Source: Chloroflexota bacterium (GTDB lineage Bacteria > Chloroflexota > Dehalococcoidia > Dehalococcoidales > JACQON01). Taken from it: a stretch of 64,000 bases of DNA. Where the stretch lies: positions 31,546 to 95,545 of the forward strand of contig JACQON010000018.1 in NCBI GenBank assembly GCA_016202545.1. The letters are read 5' to 3'. The position numbers and the translations under genes were made by a program. The notes under the pieces were generated by a model that saw only the letters and a program-made list of their open reading frames with translations, made no database searches and was not told where the DNA came from. Positions 53,126 to 62,097 of the stretch are shown here, piece by piece (position 1 is the first letter of the stretch; every line of letters starts with the position of its first letter).

Positions 53126-54413
53126 TACAATCATGGCTCTCGTTCTGGTCGCTGGCCTTTTCGTTCTGTTAGCCGCCGGGCTGGAAATCGCCTGGTCCAT
53201 CGGGATAATCGCCGCTGTGGGCCTGATGTTGTTCGTCAACCAGCCTCTCAGCGAGCTCGCTGCGAGCACCTGGTCTTCGATGAATAGCTTTGTACTGACT
53301 GCGGCGCCGCTTTTCATCTTTATGGGGGCGGTGCTGGCCGAGATTGGGGCTGCCAATTACCTCTTCTCCGGCCTGGAGAAATGGGTGGGCCGCTTGCCTG
53401 GAGGCCTGGCTAACACGGTGATTGCTGGGAATGCAGTATTTGCCGCTATGTCCGGCTCCAGCCTGGCAGCGACGGCTATTTTCGGCAAGACGGCCGTGCC
53501 GGTGGCGGAGAGGATGGGCTATGAACCGAGCCTGATTTTGGGCTCGGTGGCCATCGGGGCTATCCTGGCGCCACTGATTCCACCCAGCATTCTCCTGATT
53601 ATCTATGGAGTCTGGCAGCAGGTCTCTATAGCGTCTCTGTTTGCCGCTGCCATCGTACCTGGCGTTTTGCTCACTACTCTCCTCATGGCCACCATTATGG
53701 TCAGGGTGAAAATTAATCCCCGCCTCGTACCACCATCACCCAGGGCTAGTTGGAACGAGAGGCTGGTTGCAGTGAGAGACATGCTGCCGTTTGTAGTAAT
53801 CATAATCGCGGTGCTGGGAACAATCTTCGGGGGGATTATGACTCCTACCGAGGCAGCGGCCCTGGGAGCGCTGCTGAGCCTGCTTCTCGGCGTAGCCTAC
53901 CGGCGGTTTAACATGGCCATGCTTACCAAATGCCTGTTTGATGCGGTAAAGGTGACCAGCTTCGCTCTCTTTATCCTGGCGATGGCTACCGTCTTCACAC
54001 ACGTATTGAACATCCTGGGAGTTTTCCCCAGGCTGACTGAGCTTGTGCTCGGGCTGGGCATCGGAAAGTATGGCATATTAGCCTTATTTCTTGTTTTGTA
54101 CCTTGTCATGGGCTGCTTCTTTGATGCCTGGTCGATGTTGTTTCTCACCTTCCCCTTTGTTATGCCTATCATCACTGCTGCCGGCTTCGACCCCATCTGG
54201 TGGGGCGTAATCTATGTGATGGCGGGAGAGCAAAGCCTGGTCACGCCGCCTTTCGGCATGGGCCTGTTCGTCCTTCACAGCGTTGTTCCCCAGTATTCAA
54301 TAGGCACCATCGTTCGCGGGTCTCTTCCCTTTCTGATTCCGATATATGTCAATATCTTGCTGCTGGCAGCGTTTCCCCAGATAGTCTTATGGTTGCCTGG
54401 ACTGTTTCGATAG
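53115..54413 (+). CDS. TRAP transporter large permease subunit (DctM type)
   Basis: A 432-residue polytopic protein with about twelve helices. GNAVFAAMSGSSLAATAIFG and APLIPPSILLIIYG are DctM motifs. It uses an ion gradient to import the substrate captured by the binding protein. It precedes the third UbiD gene by 52 bases. Confidence 0.93.
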   Translation: MTSDTIMALVLVAGLFVLLAAGLEIAWSIGIIAAVGLMLFVNQPLSELAASTWSSMNSFVLTAAPLFIFMGAVLAEIGAANYLFSGLEKWVGRLPGGLANTVIAGNAVFAAMSGSSLAATAIFGKTAVPVAERMGYEPSLILGSVAIGAILAPLIPPSILLIIYGVWQQVSIASLFAAAIVPGVLLTTLLMATIMVRVKINPRLVPPSPRASWNERLVAVRDMLPFVVIIIAVLGTIFGGIMTPTEAAALGALLSLLLGVAYRRFNMAMLTKCLFDAVKVTSFALFILAMATVFTHVLNILGVFPRLTELVLGLGIGKYGILALFLVLYLVMGCFFDAWSMLFLTFPFVMPIITAAGFDPIWWGVIYVMAGEQSLVTPPFGMGLFVLHSVVPQYSIGTIVRGSLPFLIPIYVNILLLAAFPQIVLWLPGLFR

Positions 54414-54465
54414 CACTGCTCTACCCGCGGGGGGGTACAATAAAAAATAAAAGGAGGAACGAACT

Positions 54466-55875
54466 ATGGCGTACAAGGACCTGAGAGAGTTTTTGGGAGT
54501 GCTGGAGAAGAAGGGGCTTCTGGGCAGAGTCAAGGCTGCGGTAGACCCCTCATGGGAGATAAACGGCGTCGCCAAGAAGCTTATTGATGATGGCGGCCCG
54601 GCGGTGCTCTTTGAAAAGGTCAAGGGTCACAAAGTTCCCGTCCTGGCCAATCTGATAGGTACGGCGGAAAGATTGAGCTTGGCGCTGGAACTTGACACCA
54701 CCGATGAGCGGCAGGTAAGAGAAGAATGGCTGAGACGAATTGAGCACCCCATCCCGCCCAGGAGGGTCAAAACCGGCCCGTGTAAAGAAAACGTCCTGCT
54801 GGGAGATAAAGCTGACCTTAATGTCATCTTTCCACCCATAATATGGCATAAGGGAGACGGCGGGCCCTATATCGGGACACTAGGGATGCAGGTGACCCGC
54901 GACCCTGAGACAGATTGCCAGAATACCGGCATCTACCGGATGATGGTGAGGACAAAGAACGAGACCAGCCTGTACTGGGACCCCAGCCAGCACGGCGCCC
55001 AGCATCTCCAGAAATGGGGACGGCTACATCCCGGTAAGCCGATGCCAGTGGCGGTCGCCATCGGCACTGAGCCTTGCTACCTGCTGGCAGCAACATGGAA
55101 ATTCCGTCATCCACCAGCTGAGGAGGACTATGCCGGAGCACTGAGAAAAGAGCCCGAAGAGCTGGTCAAATGCGAGACATGCGACCTTCAGGTGCCGGCT
55201 ACCGCTGAAATTGTGCTCGAAGGAGAGACGTACCCTGACGAGCTGAAGCCATGCGGTCCCTTCGGGGAGTATACCGGCTTCATGGGCGATGCCCAGATGT
55301 TCCACGTGTTTCATTTAAAGGCCATCACTCACCGCAATAACCCCGTGTTCCATGGGGAGCGGGAGGGCTATCCCTCGGAGGACACCTTTACCTGGATGAG
55401 GGGACTGGAGTATCTCGCCTATTCAAAACTGAAGCAGATGGCTGGTGTAATTGATGTTCACATGCCTCCTGAAAGTTGCGGCTTCATGCTGGTCGTATCA
55501 GCCAGAAAGCTCTGGCCAGGGCATGTGAACGAGATAATCCATGCCGTCTGGGGCGATGCCGACCTCGGGCCTTATTTCAAATATGTCGTGGTCGTGGATG
55601 AGGGAATAAACATCCGTGACCCCAAGCAGGTCACCTGGGCCATAGGCAATAACACCCAGCCTGACCGTGATATATTGCTCGCCCCGCGGTGTTCCACCAC
55701 CGGCCTGGATGTGTCGCAGCCCTACTCCAAGCGGGGATGGTCAGCCAAATGCGGAATAAATGCTACTCTGCCCACAGAGGTATATCAGGCTGAAGGGACT
55801 AAGCCCCCGCCATTATGCGATGACCCTGATATCAAGGCCAAGGTGGAGGCACAGTGGAAAAAGTACGGCATTTGA
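54466..55875 (+). CDS. UbiD family prenylated-FMN decarboxylase (third)
   Basis: A 469-residue UbiD-type protein, similar to the second copy throughout. The blocks VKTGPCKEN, TGIYRMMVR, EIVLEGETYPDELKPCGPFG and EYTGF are visible; both Arg and Glu of the active-site network are kept. AGGAGG lies nine bases before the ATG. Two related UbiDs around one TRAP system could be two subunits of one enzyme, or act on two related acids. Confidence 0.92.
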   Translation: MAYKDLREFLGVLEKKGLLGRVKAAVDPSWEINGVAKKLIDDGGPAVLFEKVKGHKVPVLANLIGTAERLSLALELDTTDERQVREEWLRRIEHPIPPRRVKTGPCKENVLLGDKADLNVIFPPIIWHKGDGGPYIGTLGMQVTRDPETDCQNTGIYRMMVRTKNETSLYWDPSQHGAQHLQKWGRLHPGKPMPVAVAIGTEPCYLLAATWKFRHPPAEEDYAGALRKEPEELVKCETCDLQVPATAEIVLEGETYPDELKPCGPFGEYTGFMGDAQMFHVFHLKAITHRNNPVFHGEREGYPSEDTFTWMRGLEYLAYSKLKQMAGVIDVHMPPESCGFMLVVSARKLWPGHVNEIIHAVWGDADLGPYFKYVVVVDEGINIRDPKQVTWAIGNNTQPDRDILLAPRCSTTGLDVSQPYSKRGWSAKCGINATLPTEVYQAEGTKPPPLCDDPDIKAKVEAQWKKYGI

Positions 55876-56386
55876 CTCGTCAGCCGGAACCGGACGTATC
55901 ACCGACCGGGGGGGACGCCGCCTGAGATAGTGCCCCTGTCAAATATCGTAGTAAAGGTCGTTTAGCATTGGGGGGGGGTGGTTGTCATTGCGAGCCAGCC
56001 GCAGGCGGCGAAGCAATCTGTAGCGTATGAAGAATGAGATTGCTCCGGGCTCTCGCCTTGCAATCGCTCATGTCTCTTGCCAGAGACACCATGATTTATG
56101 AAAATACGGTTCTCTCGCAGCCTTACCGACCTCATCCCCTTAATCCCCTTCTCCTTTAAGGAGAAGGGGAAGAGATTTAGAGAGGGGCGAAGCCCCTCTC
56201 TTTTACTTAACTCCCTCTTCCCACTGGGAAGAGGGTCAGGGGTTCACCCAGAAGGGCTCGTCCTGAAAGCTCGCTCTGAAGGGTTCACCCTGAAGGGGAT
56301 GGGCGCCCGCCTGAAGTAAGCCGATAACGTCCAAGCAGACAGAGCCCGCATTTTCATAACAATGACCGGTGTTCGTAAACAATCTC
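55876..56386. repeat. Intergenic region with family A and family B repeats
   Basis: A family A copy (TGTCATTGCGAG at 55983 to about 56070) is followed by a full family B copy (about 56127-56345; CCTTCTCCTTTAAGGAGAAGG, AGGGGCGAAGCCCCT, CCCTCTTCCC/GGGAAGAGGG, then the TTCACCC tail). No gene is seen. Confidence 0.7.
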
Positions 56387-56770
56387 TCAGAGCTGGGTTT
56401 GACAGCCTTTCACCTTTACTACCAGCGCCCCTCTTGCCCAGGAAAAGTTGGCCCTAGCCCGCTCGGCCAGTTCTCCTGAGGTCTGGATTTCCGCCTCGCC
56501 GAAAATGGTACATCCCTGGCCGACGCCACCAGACCGCAGCACCTGCCTTGAGGCCACCATGAGCTGCACCCGGCGATTCTTTCTCAGGTTCTCCTCAGTC
56601 TTGTGGTACTCTCCCGCCGGTATGATAATGGTCTCGTCGTCGCTTCCCAGCCGTCTGGTATACTCCGCCCAGGTGCCTGCCAGATGCGGGCCATCATCTC
56701 CACCGGTCAGGATGGCTATCCACTCTGCCCGCGCCATAACCTGCTTGCATTCTCCCTCAATTCCAGGCAT
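56387..56770 (-). CDS. FMN-binding split-barrel flavoprotein
   Basis: A 127-residue protein of the pyridoxamine-phosphate-oxidase-like fold. GPHLAGTW, AGEYHKTEENL and WARGALVVKV resemble the small FMN-binding protein of Desulfovibrio, a redox flavoprotein of uncertain role. AAAGGAGC lies before the ATG. A copy of the 17-nt operator-like motif lies 60 bases upstream, linking it to the ferredoxin and hemerythrin genes. Confidence 0.85.
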   Translation of the reverse strand: MPGIEGECKQVMARAEWIAILTGGDDGPHLAGTWAEYTRRLGSDDETIIIPAGEYHKTEENLRKNRRVQLMVASRQVLRSGGVGQGCTIFGEAEIQTSGELAERARANFSWARGALVVKVKGCQTQL

Positions 56771-56805
56771 GTTGCAGCTCCTTTATGAATTTTTATATGT
56801 CTTTT

Positions 56806-56846
56806 ACTATACCACCATGGTGGTGTGTCGTATACGACTTTTGTCG
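56806..56846 (-). promoter_or_regulatory. Operator-like site and predicted promoter of the FMN-protein gene
   Basis: On the minus strand, the core CGACAAAAGTCG (56835-56846, within the 17-nt motif 56830-56846) is followed by TATAGT (56811-56806). The centre falls 41.5 bases before the predicted start. The site is also about 150 bases upstream of the divergent sensor kinase gene and could serve both. Confidence 0.6.
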
Positions 56847-56996
56847 CATATGCGCTCTTGAGGCGTTATGCCGCTTCAAAGTGTACCGCTTTCAGGCGAT
56901 GTGTTATACTTGAATCAAATATAACCCTGCGGAGGCGACGAAGACCTCTGTGCTTGTGCGACCGGTTCCTGGAACGCACCTGCGTGTCGAGCTGAT

Positions 56997-59351
56997 ATGT
57001 CGTTCCTGGCCAACTTAAATCTGCAAAAGAGAATTAGCCTCCTGGTATTGACCGGGCTGGTGACGGGTCTCAGCCTGTTTAGCTGGCTCGGCATAAAATC
57101 GGTAAACGAGAGTGTGGACAGGACACTGGAAGAGCGGCTCACCATAGCCCGTGTCATGGCGACTCATCTGGACCATACACTGATATACATCCTGGAGCAG
57201 CTAGAGCATATTAGCTCCGGCAGCGCTCTCCCTCCTGCGGCACAGTTTGCCATAGCAGCCAGCTCAGTGCGCGAGACTCTCGACAGGTCAGGGATTTTCG
57301 CCCAGAATATCCTGCTTATTGGCCGGGATGGCAGAGTGCTTCAGGCTGAGCCGGAGGATGCCAGGATTGTGGGAGCCGATATGTCCATTTATCCTGAAGT
57401 GCTACAGGTGCTGCAAGGTGGAGCATCTACTATGTCCGGGCTGGCATCTGGCTCGCCCCTAACGACGCCGGCAATACTGGCCACTGTGCCCATCCTGGAC
57501 AAAGAGGGGAATATCATAGGAGCACTGGTCGGCTCTATTGATATTGAAAAGTCGAACAACGATGCTCTCAGGCCAACTATCGTGGTAGGCAAGACCGGTT
57601 ACACTGAGGTCGTTGACGGCAACGGGATAGTCCTGGCCAGGACCAGCCCCGGCTTGCCGTCCAGAGCCTTCGAGATGAGCGACCATCCCGGGCGCTTCGC
57701 CGACCTCATCAGGCAGCGCCAGGCCACTGTGGGGACATGCCACCGCTGCCACGAAGCCGGAGACGCCCTCCAAAGGCGACGAGATGTGCTCGCTTTCGCT
57801 CCACTGTTCACAACCTCCTGGGGCGTCGCTATCCGGCAGTCAGAAGAGGAGGCCCTGGCCCCGGCGCGACAACTGCAACAGGGGCTGCTCCTCCTGGGCG
57901 CAATCGTGCTGGTGAGCACCTTTCTCCTGGTATGGATAGTGTTGCAGGGCGTCGTCAGGCCGGTCAGGGCGCTGACCTCCGCCGCCAAAAGAGTCGCTGC
58001 CGGCGACTTCAAAGCCGCTATCCCGGTAAGACGCCGGGATGAGATTGGAGAGTTGAGCGCCGCCTTTCACACCATGACTCAGGAGCTGGCCAGGTCGAGG
58101 GACGAACTGCTGCTACGCAATGAGGAGCTGTCTGTCCTTAGCTCCATCGCCGCCACCGTCAGCCAGTCCCTTGACCTCGAGGAGGTACTGGGCAACGCTA
58201 TGAGCAAGGCGCTGGAAATCACCAAGAGCACCACGGGATGCGTACTCCTCAGAAGCGGCGACAGCAATAACCTTGAGATGAGAAGCTACAGCGGCCCATC
58301 GTCCGTTTTCCGCTGTGCGCTGTCCGTTTCTCCTGCGCCTGATTGTGCCTGCTATCACGTGCTCCATCACAAGCATACGCTGATGATAAACGATATCTCG
58401 CAGTGCGCCAGGCTGGGCGATGACGTGGTGAACCAGGAAGGCGTTGGTCGCTTTGTCAGCATCCCGCTCAGGTCAAAGAACAGGACACTGGGCGTCATGA
58501 ATATAGCCTGCTCTGACGAGCTTAACTTCACAGAGCACGACTTCAAAATACTGGACTCAATCGGTTACCATGTTGGCCTGGCCATTGAAAATTCCATCCT
58601 TTATGAAGAAGCCAAGCAGAGGGAAGAGCTGCGAGGACAGCTTCTAACCAGCGTCATCAATGCCCAGGAGGAAGAGCGCAAGCGGATTGCACGGGAGCTG
58701 CATGACGATTATGGCCAGACAATGACCGGGTTGATGATGAGCATTGAATCGCTGGAGGACACCGTGATGGCTGAAAATCCATCACTAAAGGAAAGGCTGG
58801 AGAACGCCAAGTCCCTGGTCACCCGCGCCCTGAAGGATATTCGGAGGCTAACTCTTGGCCTCCGCCCCTCCACGCTCGATTATCTGGGCCTGGTGGCTAC
58901 CGTCCGCTCATATGCCCAGACCCACCTGCAGGAAGCCCTGGGAATTAAGGTGGACTTTGCCACCAGAGGGCTGAACAAGCGTCTAGCGCCGGCGGTGGAG
59001 ACTGCCTTGTTCCGCATTATGCAGGAGGCCATCCATAACATCACCAAGTACGCTGAAGCACGCCAGGTTAGGATACGGCTGGAAGCCAGAGACGACAAAA
59101 TCACCGCCATCGTCGAGGATGACGGCAAGGGCTTTGACGTGGATGCCGTCTTCAAGTCCAGGCGGGCAGGCAGGCAATCGCTGGGACTTCTCGGCATCCA
59201 GGAGAGGGCCGCCCTCCTGGGTGGCACTTTCAACATTAACTCGCAGGTAGGGCGTGGAACCCGCCTGACTGTGGAAATCCCTGTAACCGGCTCACTGGGA
59301 GAGTATGACAGGACAGACAGAGACAAAGTAGAGGGTAGGGCTGAAAACTAG
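56997..59351 (+). CDS. Membrane sensor histidine kinase with a haem-binding motif
   Basis: A 784-residue kinase. Order: transmembrane helix (about 14-34), extracytoplasmic Cache-like sensor (35-295) containing CHRCH (Cys248-His252), second helix (about 297-320), HAMP (321-372), GAF (about 395-545), HisKA_3 with phospho-acceptor His569 (RIARELHDDYGQ), and HATPase to the C-terminus. The CxxCH motif in the sensor suggests covalent c-type haem and sensing of NO, CO, O2 or redox state. It forms a pair with the response regulator 22 bases downstream. Confidence 0.9.
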   Translation: MSFLANLNLQKRISLLVLTGLVTGLSLFSWLGIKSVNESVDRTLEERLTIARVMATHLDHTLIYILEQLEHISSGSALPPAAQFAIAASSVRETLDRSGIFAQNILLIGRDGRVLQAEPEDARIVGADMSIYPEVLQVLQGGASTMSGLASGSPLTTPAILATVPILDKEGNIIGALVGSIDIEKSNNDALRPTIVVGKTGYTEVVDGNGIVLARTSPGLPSRAFEMSDHPGRFADLIRQRQATVGTCHRCHEAGDALQRRRDVLAFAPLFTTSWGVAIRQSEEEALAPARQLQQGLLLLGAIVLVSTFLLVWIVLQGVVRPVRALTSAAKRVAAGDFKAAIPVRRRDEIGELSAAFHTMTQELARSRDELLLRNEELSVLSSIAATVSQSLDLEEVLGNAMSKALEITKSTTGCVLLRSGDSNNLEMRSYSGPSSVFRCALSVSPAPDCACYHVLHHKHTLMINDISQCARLGDDVVNQEGVGRFVSIPLRSKNRTLGVMNIACSDELNFTEHDFKILDSIGYHVGLAIENSILYEEAKQREELRGQLLTSVINAQEEERKRIARELHDDYGQTMTGLMMSIESLEDTVMAENPSLKERLENAKSLVTRALKDIRRLTLGLRPSTLDYLGLVATVRSYAQTHLQEALGIKVDFATRGLNKRLAPAVETALFRIMQEAIHNITKYAEARQVRIRLEARDDKITAIVEDDGKGFDVDAVFKSRRAGRQSLGLLGIQERAALLGGTFNINSQVGRGTRLTVEIPVTGSLGEYDRTDRDKVEGRAEN

Positions 59352-59373
59352 GGGATAAAAGGGAGACAGTAGC

Positions 59374-60033
59374 ATGAGCAAAATTCGAGTGCTGATAGCT
59401 GATGACCATGCCATAGTCCGCGAAGGTCTGCGCACCCTCCTTCAAGCCCAGACTGACATCGAGGTCGTTGGAGAGGCTATCAATGGCGAGGATGCGGTGA
59501 GTAAAGCGAAGGAGACGCAGCCTGATATTGTCCTGATGGATATAACCATGCCCGGCATGAACGGGCTGGAGGCCACCCAGCACATCAAGCGCAGCAACCC
59601 CGTGGTGAAGGTGCTGGCGCTGACCATGCACGAAGGTGACGAGTATTTTTTCAAAATCCTTGAGGCCGGAGCGTCTGGCTATTTCATCAAAGGCGGCTAC
59701 TCCAGCGAGCTGGTTTCAGCTCTCCGGTCTGTCTACCAGGGTGACGTATTTATCTACCCCAGCATGACTAAAAAACTCCTCAGCGACTATTTGCAGCGGG
59801 TAAAAGTCGGTCATGACACAGAGAGCTATGACGGGCTGACCGGCAGGGAACGGGAGGTCCTTAAGCTCATCGCTGAAGGCTACACCAGCCAGGAGATAGC
59901 CGACCGCCTGACTCTCAGCGTGGCCACCGTGCAAACGCACCGCGCCCACATAATGGCCAAGCTCAGCCTGCGCAGCCCGGCGGAGCTGATTAAGTATGCC
60001 ATCCGCCGAGGATTCATTACCCTGGATACTTAG
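59374..60033 (+). CDS. NarL/FixJ family response regulator
   Basis: A 219-residue regulator. The receiver has the acidic pair at Asp10/Asp11 and phospho-acceptor Asp56 (IVLMDITMP). The LuxR-type helix-turn-helix (about 150-210) reads LTGREREVLKLIAEGYTSQE. It is the cognate partner of the upstream kinase by position and by the HisKA_3-NarL pairing rule. Confidence 0.94.
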   Translation: MSKIRVLIADDHAIVREGLRTLLQAQTDIEVVGEAINGEDAVSKAKETQPDIVLMDITMPGMNGLEATQHIKRSNPVVKVLALTMHEGDEYFFKILEAGASGYFIKGGYSSELVSALRSVYQGDVFIYPSMTKKLLSDYLQRVKVGHDTESYDGLTGREREVLKLIAEGYTSQEIADRLTLSVATVQTHRAHIMAKLSLRSPAELIKYAIRRGFITLDT

Positions 60034-60152
60034 CTTAGAGTAGCCCGATTTACATAGTTTCATCACGTAAGTTACCATCATCTTAGTATTCCCCTGCTCT
60101 GTCAGATGTGCTAGTATCAAGTTACTAGGAATGTCCTTGTCGGAGGCTGGCC

Positions 60153-60866
60153 ATGCGGAGACGGAGCGTGCGAGTGCTGGTTGCATCAGAGTACCCCGAG
60201 GTGCGTTATTTCCTCAGAGAAATCGTTGAGGAGAAGGCCAGGGGCATCATCATCGGACAGGCCGATAACGCCGCCAGGGCGCTGGCTCTGGCCAGGGACC
60301 TGAGACCGGATATTGCCATTGTAGACTGCTACCTCCCGTATGCTATTGGCCTGGATGCTGTGCCATTGTCCAGGATTGGCGGGCTGGATACAGCCCAGGC
60401 CATATCAGCAGAAATACCAAACACCAGGGTAATCGTGGTAAATAATCTGGACTTGCAGACATTGCCTCAGCTTTCGGTGGCGCCGAAGTCTGTCTCCTTC
60501 CTCTCCGGAGGGACAAATCAGGGCAGCGCCGGGCTCACGTTACAGGAACTGTACCAGGAAACGGCGCCGCTTTTACCCATCGTTTTCGCCAGCATCCGCA
60601 CCGAGCATCAAAGCACCGTTCAGCAGAGACTCACTACCGTGAGCGACAAAGCCGTGCTCTTCGGTGGCCTGGGCATCGTAGCGGGACTGTTCCTCATGCT
60701 CACCTTAGTCCTGGCCGGAGCCGGGGTCTTCCTGGCCACTGGCGGAGCGGCGGCAATGCTGTTTGGCCTGGCAGGGAAGCTAACAACGTCGCTGCGGTCC
60801 GGCGCCCGCCTCAGCGGAAAGCGTGACCGGCGAGACGGAGCGAAGCCGGCAGCTCTGCCCAGGTGA
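60153..60866 (+). CDS. Membrane-anchored degenerate receiver-like protein
   Basis: A 237-residue protein. The N-terminal 115 residues look like a receiver: VRVLVASEYPEVRYFLREI, Asp58 in IAIVDCYLP, and Lys112, but the acidic pair is only Ser12-Glu13. The C-terminal part has a long hydrophobic stretch (about 167-208), probably two helices, and a basic tail. This membrane-anchored layout is unusual. It follows the two-component pair on the same strand with a 119-base gap and GGAGG before its ATG. Confidence 0.65.
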   Translation: MRRRSVRVLVASEYPEVRYFLREIVEEKARGIIIGQADNAARALALARDLRPDIAIVDCYLPYAIGLDAVPLSRIGGLDTAQAISAEIPNTRVIVVNNLDLQTLPQLSVAPKSVSFLSGGTNQGSAGLTLQELYQETAPLLPIVFASIRTEHQSTVQQRLTTVSDKAVLFGGLGIVAGLFLMLTLVLAGAGVFLATGGAAAMLFGLAGKLTTSLRSGARLSGKRDRRDGAKPAALPR

Positions 60867-60892
60867 CCTTTTAGCCCACAAAAGGAGATGCC

Positions 60893-62080
60893 ATGGTCAT
60901 GGAACTGACAGAGCAGCAAAAGATGTTGAAAAAGACGGTGCATGACTTTGCCACTAAAGAGATTGCACCCATAGCCGCGGCGATAGATAAGTCAGGTGAG
61001 TTTCCCCACGATTGTGTAAGCAAAATGTCCCGGATGGGCTTATCCGGCCTGCTCGTGCCGCCGGCCTTTGGTGGCACGGGACCTGACCGGCTGGGCTTTT
61101 TTATCGCCTTAGAGGAGGTTGCCGCCGCCAGCGCCGGGCTGGCCGTATCGCTGCTGATGAGCAGCCTGGTAGCTTCCTCCATTCTGGCACTGGGCAATGA
61201 CAAACAAAAGGCGAAGTACCTGCCTGGACTGGCTGCGGGAAAGCAGCTTGGGGCCCTGGCCGCCACTGAGCCCAGCGGCGGGGCCAACTATCCCTTCACC
61301 TTGCAGTCCACGGCCCGGCTTGACGGCGGCTCCTATGTGCTGAATGGGACGAAGTGCTTTATCAGCAATGGTAGCGAAGCCGGGATATACCTGGTGCTGG
61401 CCAGGACCGATTTACAAAAGGGGCCGATGGGGATATCAGGACTGATTGTGGAGAAGGGCACGCCCGGCTTTTCCTTCGGCAAGAAAGACGAAAAGCTGGG
61501 GCTGAGATGTGATGTCACCTGCGAGCTTATCTTTGAAGACTGCCGGGTGCCCCGGGCCGACCTCCTCGCCGAGGGCATACTGATGCCGCTAGGAGCCAAG
61601 CTGGCAACGCTTGCCATGCCAGCCCTGGGCGCCATTGCCACCGGCATAGCCAGGGCAGCTCTTGAGGCAGCCACGGGATACGTCAAGCAACGCGTCGTTG
61701 TTGCCGGTCAAACACTGGCCGGCTTTGACAACGTCCAATATGCCATCGCCGACATGCTCACCCACGTGGAGGCATCGAGGTTGATGGTGCACCAGGCAGG
61801 GTCAATGCCTGACGGTGAGACAGATATGACTCCGGCACTGGCGGCTGGTATTTTCCCCTGTGAAGCGGCGCTGGAGGTCGCCAATAAAGCGCTGCAGGTC
61901 TTTGGCACCTATGGCTATACCTCCGATTTTGCTCCAGAGCGTTACTTCCGTGACGCCAGGGGGCTGGTGCTTATCGCCCAGCCGGTTGAGCTGCGCAAGC
62001 TGTTCATGGCGCGGATGAAGCTGGGGCTGCCGCCTATGGCGCCCCCAGGTGGCATGCCACCCAGGCCAGCCGGAGCCTAG
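60893..62080 (+). CDS. Acyl-CoA dehydrogenase family protein
   Basis: A 395-residue flavoenzyme that oxidises acyl-CoA to enoyl-CoA. The blocks are LAATEPSGGAN, KCFISNGSEAG and LQVFGTYGYTSDFAPERYFRDAR; the length is normal. AAAGGAG precedes the ATG; a second ATG is two codons in. Followed 17 bases later by a cyclic-nucleotide-binding-fold gene. Electron acceptor and substrate cannot be told. Confidence 0.92.
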   Translation: MVMELTEQQKMLKKTVHDFATKEIAPIAAAIDKSGEFPHDCVSKMSRMGLSGLLVPPAFGGTGPDRLGFFIALEEVAAASAGLAVSLLMSSLVASSILALGNDKQKAKYLPGLAAGKQLGALAATEPSGGANYPFTLQSTARLDGGSYVLNGTKCFISNGSEAGIYLVLARTDLQKGPMGISGLIVEKGTPGFSFGKKDEKLGLRCDVTCELIFEDCRVPRADLLAEGILMPLGAKLATLAMPALGAIATGIARAALEAATGYVKQRVVVAGQTLAGFDNVQYAIADMLTHVEASRLMVHQAGSMPDGETDMTPALAAGIFPCEAALEVANKALQVFGTYGYTSDFAPERYFRDARGLVLIAQPVELRKLFMARMKLGLPPMAPPGGMPPRPAGA

Positions 62081-62097
62081 GGGGAGATGAGATAGGA

